A stretch of 64,000 nt of DNA from Streptomyces sp. NRRL F-4489 (GCF_001509485.1 NZ_LLZI01000243.1:103652-167651), one strand, 5' to 3'. Shown: positions 9,293 through 18,663, counted from the first letter of the stretch. Notes: generated from the letters alone by a model not told the origin. Numbers and translations: made by a program.

Positions 9293-10438
9293 TCAGCCGA
9301 CGCGGTACGGTTCGGCCGCCCGCGCGCGCAGCGACAGACCGTGCCCCGGCGCGCCGTCCGCGCCCGGGCGGACGCTGCCGCCCGCCGGATCGAGCACGCC
9401 GTCGAACAGGCGGTTCTCGATCCGGACGTGGTCGTGGAACCACTCCAGATGCCGCAGGTTCGGTACCGCGGCCGCGGCGTGGGCGTGCAGATGCGGCGCG
9501 CAGTGCCCAGAGATCGCCAGCCCCGCCGCCTGGGCCAGCGCCGCGATCCGCAGCCAGACCGTCAGCCCGCCGCAGCGGGTGATGTCGGCCTGGACGCAGT
9601 CGACCGCCTGGGCCGCCAGCAAGTGCCAGAAGTACGGCAGGGCGTAGCCGTACTCCCCGGCCGCCACATCGGCGCCGACCGCCGCCCGCACCTGGGCCAG
9701 GCCCGCCAGGTCGTCCGACGAGACCGGCTCCTCGAACCACGTGACCCCGTGGTCGGCCAGGCGGCCGCCGAGCCGGATCGCCTGCTTGCGGGTGTACGCG
9801 CCGTTGGCGTCGACGTAGAGCTCCGCGGCGTCGCCGATGCTGCGGCGGGCCAGGCCGATCCGCCGCCGGTCGCGGTCCTCGGCCGCCCCCCACGACTCCC
9901 CGATCTTGATCTTGACGCGCGGAATGCCTTGCTCCGCGACCCACTCCCGCAGCTGGCGGTCCTGCGCCTGCTCGCCGTACGTGGTGAAACCGCCGCTGCC
10001 GTACACCGGCACCGCACCGGCGGCCGCGCCCAGCAGCCGCACCAGCGGCACACCGAGCAGCCTGGCCTTGAGATCCCACAGGGCGGTGTCCACCGCGGAC
10101 AGCGCGCCCGCGACGAGCCCGGGACGGCCGGCGTTGCGGACCGCCCGGCTCATCGCCTCGTTGGCCGCCGGCACGTCCAGCGCGCCGCGGCCGGTGACCA
10201 CCCCCGCCAACTGCTCGTCGATGACATGCGCGGTGGCCGGCGCGCCGTAGGTGTAGCCCAGGCCGCCGGTCGTCCCGGAACGGACGTGCGCGACCACCAG
10301 CGTGGTGGCGTCCCAGCTCAGCGTCCCGTCCGCCTCCGGGGAGTCGGTGGGCACCGTGTAGACGGCGGTGGCCACCTCGTCCACCGGCGGCCCGGCGCCA
10401 CCGGCCGGCGCGCCCTCCACGGCCGCCACGCCCGTCAC
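9293..10438 (-). CDS. Enolase superfamily enzyme (mandelate racemase/muconate lactonizing subgroup)
   Basis: The 381-residue protein has an N-terminal capping domain and a TIM barrel with superfamily residues: the lysine motif RVKIKIGE, metal-ligand Asp in ELYVDANGAY, Glu in WFEEPVSSDDL, a third acidic ligand in DVAAGEYGY, and the His in ISGHCAPHLHAHA. This predicts abstraction of an alpha proton from a carboxylate substrate, probably a sugar acid. The GTG start overlaps the stop of the upstream ThDP-enzyme gene (GTGA), so the two are coupled and may act in one route. Confidence 0.9.
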   Translation of the reverse strand: MTGVAAVEGAPAGGAGPPVDEVATAVYTVPTDSPEADGTLSWDATTLVVAHVRSGTTGGLGYTYGAPATAHVIDEQLAGVVTGRGALDVPAANEAMSRAVRNAGRPGLVAGALSAVDTALWDLKARLLGVPLVRLLGAAAGAVPVYGSGGFTTYGEQAQDRQLREWVAEQGIPRVKIKIGESWGAAEDRDRRRIGLARRSIGDAAELYVDANGAYTRKQAIRLGGRLADHGVTWFEEPVSSDDLAGLAQVRAAVGADVAAGEYGYALPYFWHLLAAQAVDCVQADITRCGGLTVWLRIAALAQAAGLAISGHCAPHLHAHAAAAVPNLRHLEWFHDHVRIENRLFDGVLDPAGGSVRPGADGAPGHGLSLRARAAEPYRVG

Positions 10439-12231
10439 TTCTCGTGGTGCCGGTGCGGCAGCATCTCCTGCACCTTCGCCTTCAGGCCCTGCCTGACCAT
10501 CGACACCCGGTCGCTGTCGCCCTTGAGGACGGACGCGGCCGCGGCCTCGATCTGGTCCAGGGAGGCGTGCGGCGGGATCGGCGGGACGGCCGGATCGGTG
10601 CGGAAGTCGATCACGAACGGCCGGTTGGCGTGCAGTGCCTGGCGCCAGGCCGACTCCACCGCGCCCGGCTCCTCCACCCGGATACCGTCCAGGCCGATGG
10701 TGCGCGCGAAGTCCGCGTACGGCACGTCCGGCAGTGCCTGGGACGGCAGGAACTGCGGCGCGCCGGACATCGCGCGCATCTCCCACGTCACCTGGTTGAG
10801 GTCGAGGTTGTTCAGCACCGCCACGACCAGCCGCGGATCCTTCCAGTCCTGCCAGTACTTGGCGATGGTGATCAGCTCCGCCATACCGTTCATCTGCATC
10901 GCGCCGTCGCCCACCAGCGCCAGCGCCGGCCGGTCGGGGTGGGCGAACTTCGCCCCGATCGCGTACGGCACACCGGGACCCATCGTGGCCAGCGTCCCGG
11001 ACAGCGACCCCCGCATCCGGCCGCGCATCCGCAGATGGCGGGCGTACCAGTTCGCCGCCGAACCGGAGTCCGAGGAAAGGATCACATCGTCCGGCAGCTG
11101 CGCGTCCAGCGCGTGGACGACGTACTCGGGGTTGATCGGGTCCGCCGAGACGGCGGCCCGCCGCTCCATGACCTCCCACCACCGGGCGGTGTTCTTCTCG
11201 ATCTTCTTCCGCCAGGCACCGTGCTTCTTGTGGCGCAGCAGCGGCAGCAGCCGCTTGAGGGTCTCCGACGCGTCACCGACGAGATTGACCTCGAACGGGT
11301 ACCGCATCCCCACCATGTGCGGATCGATATCGATCTGCACCGCCCGCGCCTGGTCCAGATCCGGCATGAACTGCGTGTACGGGAAGTTGGAACCGACCAC
11401 CAGCAGCGTGTCGCAGTCCCGCATCAGCTCGTACGACGGCCGGGTCCCCAGCAGCCCGATCGCGCCGGTGACATACGGCAGGTCGTCGGGCAGCACGTCC
11501 TTGCCCAGCAGCGCCTTGGCGACCCCGGCGCCGAGCACCTCGGCGACCTCCTCGACCTGGTCCCGGGCGCTGCGCGCGCCCTGCCCGATCAGCATCGCCA
11601 CCTTCTCGCCCGCGTTCAGCACCTCGGCGGCCCGGGACAGCTCCCGGTCCGCGGGCACCGGCGCGTACGAGGAGATGCCCAGGCTGGACGGGACCATCTT
11701 GAACGCGTGGGTCGGCGGCGAGTAGTCCAGTTCCTGCACGTCCGCCGGCACGATCACCGCGGTGACCGAACGGCGGCCGTACGCGGTGCGGATGGCCCGG
11801 TCGATGGCGTTGGGCAGCTGCTCCGGCACCATCACGGTGTCGCAGAAGTCGGACGCCACGTCCTTGTACAGGCTCTGCAGGTCCACTTCCTGCTGGTACG
11901 AGCCGCCCATCGCGCTGCGGTTGGTCTGGCCCACGATGGCCACCACCGGCACATGGTCGAGCTTGGCGTCGTACAGGCCGTTGAGCAGATGGATCGCGCC
12001 GGGTCCGGACGTCGCCGCGCACACCCCGACCCGGCCGGAGAACTTGGCGTATCCGACCGCCTGGAAGGCGGCCATCTCCTCATGCCTGGCCTGGATGAAA
12101 CGCGGTGAGTTGTCGGCCCGTTCCCAGGCGGCGAGCAGGCCGTTGATGCCGTCGCCCGGATACGCGAAGACATGCTCGACGTCCCATTCGCGCAGGCGCT
12201 GGAGGATGTAGTCGGACACTTTCATCGACAC
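10435..12231 (-). CDS. Thiamine-diphosphate enzyme, pyruvate oxidase/dehydrogenase (PoxB-like)
   Basis: A 598-residue ThDP-dependent enzyme in three domains. The N-terminal PYR domain has the catalytic Glu in ARHEEMAAFQAVGYA and TSGPGAIHLLNG. The central domain has LLVVGSNFPYTQF. The C-terminal PP domain has the ThDP motif GDGAMQMNGM ending in LNNLDLNQ. The set fits pyruvate oxidase (quinone or oxygen dependent) or a related decarboxylase. A GTG start is chosen because GAGG lies seven bases upstream; ATG at 12225 is the alternative. It is coupled to the enolase-superfamily gene and follows the FAD/Fe-S dehydrogenase, forming a leftward carbon-oxidation set. Confidence 0.93.
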   Translation of the reverse strand: MSMKVSDYILQRLREWDVEHVFAYPGDGINGLLAAWERADNSPRFIQARHEEMAAFQAVGYAKFSGRVGVCAATSGPGAIHLLNGLYDAKLDHVPVVAIVGQTNRSAMGGSYQQEVDLQSLYKDVASDFCDTVMVPEQLPNAIDRAIRTAYGRRSVTAVIVPADVQELDYSPPTHAFKMVPSSLGISSYAPVPADRELSRAAEVLNAGEKVAMLIGQGARSARDQVEEVAEVLGAGVAKALLGKDVLPDDLPYVTGAIGLLGTRPSYELMRDCDTLLVVGSNFPYTQFMPDLDQARAVQIDIDPHMVGMRYPFEVNLVGDASETLKRLLPLLRHKKHGAWRKKIEKNTARWWEVMERRAAVSADPINPEYVVHALDAQLPDDVILSSDSGSAANWYARHLRMRGRMRGSLSGTLATMGPGVPYAIGAKFAHPDRPALALVGDGAMQMNGMAELITIAKYWQDWKDPRLVVAVLNNLDLNQVTWEMRAMSGAPQFLPSQALPDVPYADFARTIGLDGIRVEEPGAVESAWRQALHANRPFVIDFRTDPAVPPIPPHASLDQIEAAAASVLKGDSDRVSMVRQGLKAKVQEMLPHRHHEK

Positions 12232-12280
12232 GGTGCTTCCTCTTTCCTGTCGCGGGAGTCATTCCTGTCGGGGCGGGCGG

Positions 12281-15200
12281 TCAGGGACCGGCGCGGCGGC
12301 GGACCCGCCCGCCCGGCCACCGCCGCCGCAGCGCCGCGCCGGCGGCGGCACCGCCGAGGACGCCCAGCGCGGCCAGCGCACCGGCGGCCAGACGGCCGTC
12401 GCGGACCGGCACCCTCGTCCGGTCGGCGGCGCGCTCGGGATGGTGCGCGGGCAGCGGCCCGTCGAGCCCGAGCGCCAGCGCCTCCGCCAGATGCAGCGCG
12501 GTCCGCCCGGTGCCGCCCAGCTCGATCTGGGTACGGCAGCTGAAGCCGTCGGCGATCACCAGATCCGGCGGCGCGGCCCGGCGTACACCGGGCAGCACGC
12601 CCAACTCGCCGATATCCATGGAGAGTTCGTGGTGCCCGCGTTCGAAACCGAAGTTCCCGGCCAGTCCGCAGCAGCCGGCGTCCAGCACGTCCGCGTCGAT
12701 CCCGGCGCGGCGCATCAGCTCCCGGTCCGCGTCGTCCTTGAGCACCGCGTGCTGGTGGCAGTGCGTCTGCACGGTCGCCGCCCGGTCCAGCCGCGGCGGC
12801 CGCCACCCCTCCGGCGCGTGCTCGACCAGCTGCTCGGCCAGCGTCCGGAACAGCCCGGACAGCCGCTGCACATCCAGATCGTCGGGGAACATCTCCACCG
12901 CGTCGGACCGGAACACCGCCGCGCACGACGGCTCCAGTCCGATCACCGGCGTCCCCGCCTCGATCCACGGCCGGAGCACCTCCACGGTGTGCCGCAGCAC
13001 CCGCCCGGCGACGGCCAGCTGGCCGGTCGAGATCCACGTCAGACCGCAGCAGACGCTGCCGGACGGGACCGCCACCCGGAACCCGGCGTCCTCCAGCAGC
13101 CGCACCGCCGACCGCGCGATGCCCGGATGGAAGTGGTTGGTGAACGTGTCCGGCCACAGCACCACCGCCCGCTCGTCCCCCGGAACCGGCGGCGGCACCT
13201 GCCGGTCCGCCCACCACCGCGTGAACGACTGGTGCGCGAACGCCGGCGGCTCGGCCTCCCCGGCCACCCCCGCCAGCCACTTCCCCAGCCGCCCGGCGAC
13301 CGGCGCGTGCAGCACGGCGTTGACCGGCCGCGGCGCGGCCCGCGCCAGGCGCGCCCACAGCGGCAGCCAGCCCAGCGAGTAGTGCGCGGCGGGCCGGATC
13401 CGGCCGGCGTAGTGGTGCGCCAGGAACTCCGCCTTGTACGTCGCCATGTCCACCCCGGTGGGGCAGTCCGACTTGCAGCCCTTGCAGGCCAGGCACAGAT
13501 CCAGCGCGTCCCGCACCTCCGGCGACCGCCAGCCCTTGGAGACGGCCGAATCCGCATGGCCGCCCAGCATCTCGAACAGCAGCCGCGCCCGGCCCCGGGT
13601 CGAGTGCTCCTCCTCCTTCGTGGCGCGGTACGACGGGCACATCACCCCGCCCTTGTGCGTACGGCAGTTGCCGATGCCCACACAGCGCATCACCGCCCGC
13701 CGGAACGAGTGGTCATCCTTCGGATACCCGAAGAACGTCCGGCCGTCGTGCGGCCGCCAGCGCCCGCCGAGCCGCAGATTCTCGTCGACGCGGTACGGGT
13801 GGACGACCTTCCCCGGATTCATCCGGTTGTCCGGGTCGAACAGCGCCTTCAACTCGCCGAAGGCGCCCACCAGTTGCTCACCGAACATCTTCGGCAGCAA
13901 CTCCCCGCGAGCCTGCCCGTCACCGTGCTCACCGGACAGCGAACCGCCGTACGAGACCACCAGATCCGCCGCCCGGGACACGAACCTGCGGAAGTCCGCC
14001 ACCCCGTCCGCCTGCTTCAGCCCGAACGGGATCCGGGTGTGCACACACCCCTGCCCGAAGTGCCCGTACAGCGACGGATGATCGTAATCGAACTCCGCGA
14101 ACAGCTTCTTCAGGTCCCGCAGATAGTCACCCAGCCGCTCCGGCGGCACCGCGGAGTCCTCCCAGCCCTCCCACGTCTCCCGGTCGTCCGGCGGCCGCGC
14201 GGTCACCCCGAGGCCCGCCTCCCGTGCCTTGAGCATCTGCTGCTCGCGCTCCGGATCGTCGGAGAACGCCACATCCGGCGCGTCCTCGCTCCGGCCCAGC
14301 GCCCGCAGCAAGTCGTGGCCCTGTGCGTCGACCGCCTCCTTGGTGTCCCCGCTGAACTGCACCAGCAGCCAGCTGTCACCCTCCGGCAGCCGGTCCAGGG
14401 ACTCCAGATAGGCGTGCTCCTCCCGCATCAGCTCCGCCATCCGCCCGTCCAGCGCCTCCAACTGCGTCGGATGGCAGTGCTCCAGCAGCCTGGGCACGTC
14501 GTCCGCGGCCGCGCAGATGTCGTGGTAGCCCAGCACCACCATCGATTCGAAGGCCGGTACCGGCACCAGGTCCAGCTCCGCGTGCAGCACCGTCACCAGC
14601 GTGCCCTCGCTGCCCACCAGTGCCTTGGCCACGTCGAAACCGTTCTCCGGCAGCAGCGAGTCCAGGTTGTAGCCGGACACCCGGCGCGGAATGCGCGGAT
14701 AGCCGCGCCGCACCTCGGCCATGTGCCGGTCGATGAGGTCCCGCAGCCCGCGGTAGATCTCCGCGCGGCGCCCACCGCCCGCGACCACCCGCGCGAACTC
14801 GTCCTCCGATGTCGGCCCGACCCACATCCGCGTCCCGTCGTAGGTGAGGACCTCCAGGCGCCGTACGTTGTCGACGGTCTTCCCGTACGCCTGCGCGGAC
14901 GCCCCGCAGGAGTTGTTCCCGATCATCCCGCCCAGCGCGCAATGACTGTGCGTGGACGGCTTCGGCCCGAACTTCAGCTTGTGCCCGGCCAGTTGGCGAT
15001 TCAGCTCATCCAGTACGATCCCCGGTTCGACCACGCAGCGCCGCTGTTCCGCGTCGAGGGAGACCAGCCGGTCGCAGTATTTGGTCCAGTCGATGACGAC
15101 CGCGGTGTTGGTGCACTGCCCGCCCAGGCTCGTACCGCCGCCGCGGGAGAGCACCGGCGCGCCGAATTCCGCACAGATACCGACGGCCGCCGCCCCGGCC

Positions 15201-15397
15201 TCGACGCTTCTGGGCACCACCACGCCGATGGGCACCTGCCGGTAGTTGGAACCGTCCGTCGCGTACGCGCCCCGGCTGCCCGCGTCGAAGCGCACCTCCG
15301 CGTCGACGCCGGCCTCCAGGGCCTTCACCAGGGCGTCCACGCGGACGTCGGGCGGGGTGGTGGATGGGGTGTTGCGGGGAGCGTTGTGCGGTGTCAT
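12281..15397 (-). CDS. FAD-binding and Fe-S oxidoreductase fusion (YdiJ-like D-2-hydroxyacid dehydrogenase)
   Basis: The 1038-residue protein fuses an FAD-binding PCMH domain (VLSRGGGTSLGGQCTN near residue 90), an FAD-oxidase C-terminal domain (GEHGDGQARGELLPKMFG), a cysteine segment (CVGIGNCRTHKGGVMCPSY), a CLACKGCKSDCPTG cluster, and CCG-type domains (THCHQHAVL, DAGCCGLAGNFGFERGHHEL). Size and order match E. coli YdiJ, which is reported to oxidise D-2-hydroxyglutarate; lactate or glycolate are also possible. The last 40 residues form an Ala/Gly-rich hydrophobic helix with a basic tail, so membrane attachment is likely. GGGAAGGA precedes the ATG. Confidence 0.92.
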   Translation of the reverse strand: MTPHNAPRNTPSTTPPDVRVDALVKALEAGVDAEVRFDAGSRGAYATDGSNYRQVPIGVVVPRSVEAGAAAVGICAEFGAPVLSRGGGTSLGGQCTNTAVVIDWTKYCDRLVSLDAEQRRCVVEPGIVLDELNRQLAGHKLKFGPKPSTHSHCALGGMIGNNSCGASAQAYGKTVDNVRRLEVLTYDGTRMWVGPTSEDEFARVVAGGGRRAEIYRGLRDLIDRHMAEVRRGYPRIPRRVSGYNLDSLLPENGFDVAKALVGSEGTLVTVLHAELDLVPVPAFESMVVLGYHDICAAADDVPRLLEHCHPTQLEALDGRMAELMREEHAYLESLDRLPEGDSWLLVQFSGDTKEAVDAQGHDLLRALGRSEDAPDVAFSDDPEREQQMLKAREAGLGVTARPPDDRETWEGWEDSAVPPERLGDYLRDLKKLFAEFDYDHPSLYGHFGQGCVHTRIPFGLKQADGVADFRRFVSRAADLVVSYGGSLSGEHGDGQARGELLPKMFGEQLVGAFGELKALFDPDNRMNPGKVVHPYRVDENLRLGGRWRPHDGRTFFGYPKDDHSFRRAVMRCVGIGNCRTHKGGVMCPSYRATKEEEHSTRGRARLLFEMLGGHADSAVSKGWRSPEVRDALDLCLACKGCKSDCPTGVDMATYKAEFLAHHYAGRIRPAAHYSLGWLPLWARLARAAPRPVNAVLHAPVAGRLGKWLAGVAGEAEPPAFAHQSFTRWWADRQVPPPVPGDERAVVLWPDTFTNHFHPGIARSAVRLLEDAGFRVAVPSGSVCCGLTWISTGQLAVAGRVLRHTVEVLRPWIEAGTPVIGLEPSCAAVFRSDAVEMFPDDLDVQRLSGLFRTLAEQLVEHAPEGWRPPRLDRAATVQTHCHQHAVLKDDADRELMRRAGIDADVLDAGCCGLAGNFGFERGHHELSMDIGELGVLPGVRRAAPPDLVIADGFSCRTQIELGGTGRTALHLAEALALGLDGPLPAHHPERAADRTRVPVRDGRLAAGALAALGVLGGAAAGAALRRRWPGGRVRRRAGP

Positions 15398-15826
15398 GGG
15401 TGTCCTTCCCGTCGGCGGTGACGCGGCCGGTGGCGGACGGCGGCCGGAGTGCTCCGGCCTGCTCCGCCCGGGTCGGGGGGCGGGGGCTCTCGGGTTGATC
15501 CATCGGATCGGTTGATCTATCGGTTGATCTGTCGGTGTCTAGCCTCCCGGGTACCCGGGCTCGCTCGGGTGACACCCTCGTCGCGTTCTGATCCCCGCAC
15601 AGATCCAGGCACAGATCCAGGCACAGGTCCAGGCACTCCCTTCCCAGGCTGCGAGGACGCGGGGGAATCCGCATCCCGGAAGTGGGGAAGACGAGGAGGT
15701 GGAGAGGTGGACAGGCAGGCGGGCCAGCGCTTGCCCGGTGTCTGGGCCAGGGCGACAGTTGGGAGAGGAAACTTCCGGTAGCGGGGCCGGGACATACGGA
15801 CGGGACGCACGGACAGGAGGAGAGCG
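15398..15826. other. Intergenic region with short tandem repeats
   Basis: This 429-bp divergent region separates the FAD/Fe-S gene from the HAD gene. It contains three GGTTGATC units at 15493-15530 and a 3x12-bp tandem repeat at 15598-15633. Open frames crossing it on both strands have poor codon positions and no ribosome site, so I call no gene here. Promoters for both flanking genes are expected. Confidence 0.45.
15598..15633. repeat. Tandem repeat, 3 x 12 bp
   Basis: CACAGATCCAGG occurs twice in a row at 15598-15609 and 15610-15621, then once with one change (CACAGGTCCAGG) at 15622-15633. Each unit contains the CCAGGCA word that is enriched in this part of the window. The location is intergenic, so copy number could vary freely. 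Confidence 0.9.
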
Positions 15827-16501
15827 ATGACGGCAGGCGCACGCCGCCGGGCCGCTGTGTTCGACGTGGACGGAACGCTCGTCGACAGCACCTATCTGCA
15901 CGCCGTGACCTGGTGGGAGGCGTTCCGCCAGGCCGGCCACGAGGTGCCGATGGCCGCGATCCACCGGACCGTCGGCATGGGGGCCGACCACCTCATCGAC
16001 CACCTGCTGGGCTCCGGCCGCGACGAACCGGAGAAGGACGAGGAGATCAGCACCGCCCACAAGACGCTCTACGCCCAGTACTGGACGCGCCTGGTCCCGT
16101 TGAACGGCGCCGCCGACCTGCTGCGTGCCTGTTCCGCGCGCGGCTGGACCGTGGTGCTCGCCAGTTCGGCCGCCGGTCCCGAGCTGGACGCGATGCGCAA
16201 GGCGTTGCAGGCGGAGGACGCCATCAGCGCGGTCACCAGCGCCGACGACGTCCGCGCCAGCAAACCCGCCCCCGACCTCGTACAGCTGGCGCTGGACCAG
16301 ACCGGCACCGCTCCGGAGGACGCGGTGTTCGTCGGCGACACCGTCTGGGACATGAAGGCCGGGCACCGGGCCGGCGTCCCCTGCATCGGCGTCCTGAGCG
16401 GCGGTTTCTGCCGTTCCGAACTCCTGGAGGCGGGGGCGGAGGAGGTCTACGAGGACGCGGCGGCGCTCCGCTCCGCCCTCGATTCCTCGTTGCTGAGGTA
16501 G
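15827..16501 (+). CDS. HAD-superfamily phosphatase (beta-phosphoglucomutase/Gph-like)
   Basis: The 224-residue protein has all HAD motifs: I, FDVDGTLVDS (nucleophile and acid Asp) at residues 12-21; II, VVLASSAAG; III, the Lys in ASKPAPDLV; and IV, FVGDTVWDMKAG. The helical cap between motifs I and II is of the C1 type seen in phosphoglycolate phosphatase and beta-phosphoglucomutase. The substrate is probably a small phosphosugar or phosphoacid. AGGAGG lies just upstream of the ATG. Convergent with the next gene, with 13 bp between stops. Confidence 0.92.
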   Translation: MTAGARRRAAVFDVDGTLVDSTYLHAVTWWEAFRQAGHEVPMAAIHRTVGMGADHLIDHLLGSGRDEPEKDEEISTAHKTLYAQYWTRLVPLNGAADLLRACSARGWTVVLASSAAGPELDAMRKALQAEDAISAVTSADDVRASKPAPDLVQLALDQTGTAPEDAVFVGDTVWDMKAGHRAGVPCIGVLSGGFCRSELLEAGAEEVYEDAAALRSALDSSLLR

Positions 16502-16514
16502 CCGCCGGGCGTGG

Positions 16515-17252
16515 TCAGGCCGGCACCAGCGTGGCCACCAGCACGTCCCGGAACGCGGGGCTGGAGGGATCCACCGGACGGATCGGCGAGACGCTGTGGA
16601 GCGTGCGCCGGTCGTCCGCCACGAGCAGCGTCGCGGGCGCGTCCAGCGTCGTGGTCAGCAGTTCCCGGCCGTCAGGCGCGTACACGGTGCTCCGCCCACC
16701 AGCCGCATTCGCTCTTCTGACCAGCAGCGACGACACCAACGTCACACCGTCGCGATGCCGCCCCTCGGGCGTGGGATTGCCTTCCCCCTCGCCCGTCGCC
16801 ACGACCCGGAAGGGATGAACCTTCGCGTTCCAGTCCCGCGTCGTCGCGTCCAGCGCGCCCGCGAGCCGCCCCAGCAGGAAGAGGAACGCGCGCAGCGCGG
16901 GGTCGGTGGCGAACGCATCGGTCAGCGGCTCGAAGTGCCGGTCGACCTGTACGTACAGCGGGTTGCTGTCGTCCGGCTGCACGAACGGGACGTGGGGCAG
17001 CTGCCGCAGGGTGCCGGAGGCGGGACTGAGCAGGAACTGCCCGTAACGGCGCTGCCGTTGGGTCCCCTGGTCGGCCGCGTACGGATCGGGTGCCAGGTCG
17101 TCCCAGTGCGCCGCGAACCGCTCCCAGCCCTCCGCCGCAGCGTCCAACTGCGCCCGCACGGCGTCGGGTGGGACGAGGTGAACCCCGGTTCCGCTCAACG
17201 CGGCGCGGATACCGCCCACCGCGGAACGGACTGTGGTCGTCGTCTCCTCCAT
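16515..17252 (-). CDS. 2-oxoglutarate/Fe(II) dioxygenase (PF10014-like, amino-acid dioxygenase family)
   Basis: A 245-residue protein with the length and motif layout of the PF10014 family, whose characterised member is Bacillus L-isoleucine 4-dioxygenase. The HxD iron motif is in EGRHRDGVTLVSSL and the distal His in DDRRTLHSVSPI, with Arg after it for 2-oxoglutarate. N-terminal matches include YGQFLLSP and PFVQPDDSNPLYVQVDRHFEPL. Hydroxylation of a free amino acid is the expected reaction, by analogy. The ATG has AGGAGG seven bases upstream. It lies 50 bp after the haem-oxygenase-like gene on the same strand and probably shares its transcript. Confidence 0.88.
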   Translation of the reverse strand: MEETTTTVRSAVGGIRAALSGTGVHLVPPDAVRAQLDAAAEGWERFAAHWDDLAPDPYAADQGTQRQRRYGQFLLSPASGTLRQLPHVPFVQPDDSNPLYVQVDRHFEPLTDAFATDPALRAFLFLLGRLAGALDATTRDWNAKVHPFRVVATGEGEGNPTPEGRHRDGVTLVSSLLVRRANAAGGRSTVYAPDGRELLTTTLDAPATLLVADDRRTLHSVSPIRPVDPSSPAFRDVLVATLVPA

Positions 17253-17301
17253 GACTGGGCCTCCTGCTCTCACGTTGGGGCCTGTGGTGTGTGTCGTCCG
17301 T

Positions 17302-18420
17302 TTACGGCTCCCGGTCCGGCAAGGGGGAGCGCAGTGCGGACCGCTGCGCCCGCCAGGCACCGAGGAGATGCGCGGACAGCCGATCCTCCAGGAACAGCGT
17401 GGCGCCGATCCCGAACGCCACATCGGCGTCCAGGCCCGGCTCGTCGCCCAGCAGCCCATCGACGACTTCCCGGCGTACCACTTGCTCGTGTACGGCATCG
17501 GCCTCGACATGTTCGTCGTAGAACCGCTCCGCCGCCGGCCCCGCACCGGTCCGGCGCATCGCCTGCGCCAGGCGACGGGACGCCGGCGACGACGTCACCT
17601 CCACCGTTGCGAAATGGCCGACCAGCGCCCCGCGCAACGACCGGTGCAGTCCCAGCAGCGACATCAGGTTGACCGTGGCGAGCGCTTCGGCCGGTGCCTG
17701 GTCGGTGTAGCGGCCGTAGGCGGTGTCCAGGCCGAGGTCCGCCATGAGGTCGGCGAAGAGCTGGGCGTGGATCTCCTCGGCGCGCCCGGCCCCGAACTCG
17801 TCGAATTCGATCGCCGCCATACCGGCCTTGGCGCGGCCGTGGAGCCGTGGCAGCGCCCAGGCATGCGGGTCCGCTTCCTTGAGGTGGTAGAGCGAGCGCA
17901 GCGCGGCGTACTCCCGCAGCTGCCACAGCTGCCCCTCATGTCGCAGGAAGTGGCTCACGCTGGTGCCGTCGTCGCCGGCCGGCTCCACCAGCAGACCGCC
18001 GACGGCCGCCTGGGCGCCGCCTGCCTCGCCGCCTGCGCCGCCGCCGTCCGTTCCGACGTCCGTTCCGACGTCCGTTCCGACGTCCTTCCGCAACGCCCCG
18101 AGAAAGCGCTGTTCCAACCCGCGCCGCACCGCCAGCAGCCCGGGATCCCACTCCTCCTCGTCAGCGACTCCGGCGAAGCCCCGGTAGTGCAACTCGTACA
18201 GCACGTACAGCGCGAGCTGGAGGTCCAGGCCGTAGGGGTCGGCGTCGGCGGGGTCCGCGTCGGCAGCCCCGTCCCACGCCGGTGGCAGGGCACCGGCGCC
18301 GGCCCGCAGCCGTTCGATAACAGCCTCCGACAACGGCCCGCAGGGCGACGGCAGTTGGGGCCCGGCCAGCCGCCCCACCGGCGATGCCGAACGCCCCGAG
18401 ACCGAGACCCCCTCCGTCAC
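17302..18420 (-). CDS. Iron-containing redox enzyme family protein (haem-oxygenase-like diiron fold)
   Basis: This 372-residue protein has the HDO-type ligand pattern: an E-rich helix with EFDEFGAGRAEEIHAQLF, and the C-terminal FYDEHVEADAVHE, where H, D and H are spaced as in haem-oxygenase-like diiron oxidases. Such enzymes (for example UndA and SznF) act on amino or fatty acids with O2. Residues near 115-125 carry a DVGT tandem repeat from 12-bp DNA repeats. The GTG start overlaps the CDGSH stop (GTGA) with GGAGGAGG upstream, so translation is coupled. The substrate is unknown. Confidence 0.85.
   Translation of the reverse strand: MTEGVSVSGRSASPVGRLAGPQLPSPCGPLSEAVIERLRAGAGALPPAWDGAADADPADADPYGLDLQLALYVLYELHYRGFAGVADEEEWDPGLLAVRRGLEQRFLGALRKDVGTDVGTDVGTDGGGAGGEAGGAQAAVGGLLVEPAGDDGTSVSHFLRHEGQLWQLREYAALRSLYHLKEADPHAWALPRLHGRAKAGMAAIEFDEFGAGRAEEIHAQLFADLMADLGLDTAYGRYTDQAPAEALATVNLMSLLGLHRSLRGALVGHFATVEVTSSPASRRLAQAMRRTGAGPAAERFYDEHVEADAVHEQVVRREVVDGLLGDEPGLDADVAFGIGATLFLEDRLSAHLLGAWRAQRSALRSPLPDREP
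18049..18084. repeat. In-gene tandem repeat, 3 x 12 bp
   Basis: CGTTCCGACGTC is repeated perfectly three times. It lies inside the haem-oxygenase-like gene and encodes a DVGT repeat in a linker followed by GGGAGGEAGG. The unit keeps the reading frame, so copy-number change would only alter linker length. Confidence 0.95.
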
Positions 18421-18647
18421 GACGATCCCTCCTCCGCCACATCCGATCCCGATGCCGAGGTCTTGCCCCGTCCTCCGCCTGCCGCCCGTCCGCGCCGCCG
18501 GCGGTGACTGGTATCGCACCAGGGATAGCTGCGACTGCCCCGGCACGTGCAGATCGCCACGACGAAGCGCTCGGAGACGGATACCGTCCCGTCCCGCCCG
18601 ACCACCTCCACCGGCCCCTCCACCAGCAGGGGCCCCTCGGTGACCAC
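18417..18647 (-). CDS. CDGSH (mitoNEET-type) iron-sulfur protein
   Basis: The short protein contains the CDGSH-family motif CTCRGSRSYPWCDTSH, with the three Cys and one His that bind a [2Fe-2S] cluster (here CDTSH in place of CDGSH). It is preceded by GPLLVEGPVEVVGRDG, typical of bacterial single-domain members. The start is uncertain. GTG at 18647 gives 76 residues that cover the family core; an in-frame GTG at 18749 would add a Ser/Thr-rich N-terminus inside the methyltransferase gene. Neither has a good ribosome site, so coupling to the upstream gene is likely. Probable redox or cluster-transfer partner of the downstream diiron protein. Confidence 0.82.
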   Translation of the reverse strand: MVTEGPLLVEGPVEVVGRDGTVSVSERFVVAICTCRGSRSYPWCDTSHRRRRGRAAGGGRGKTSASGSDVAEEGSS

Positions 18648-18663
18648 GATCCGGCGAGGACGC

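Noticed and set aside
4614..9647. A 1677-codon plus-strand open frame across 4.6-9.6 kb
   Set aside because: It runs through several well-supported genes on both strands and gives Arg/Pro-rich low-complexity sequence with no motif.
15598..15633. Possible CRISPR-like array
   Set aside because: The units are only 12 bp and abut with no spacers, so this is a simple tandem repeat. No cas gene is present.
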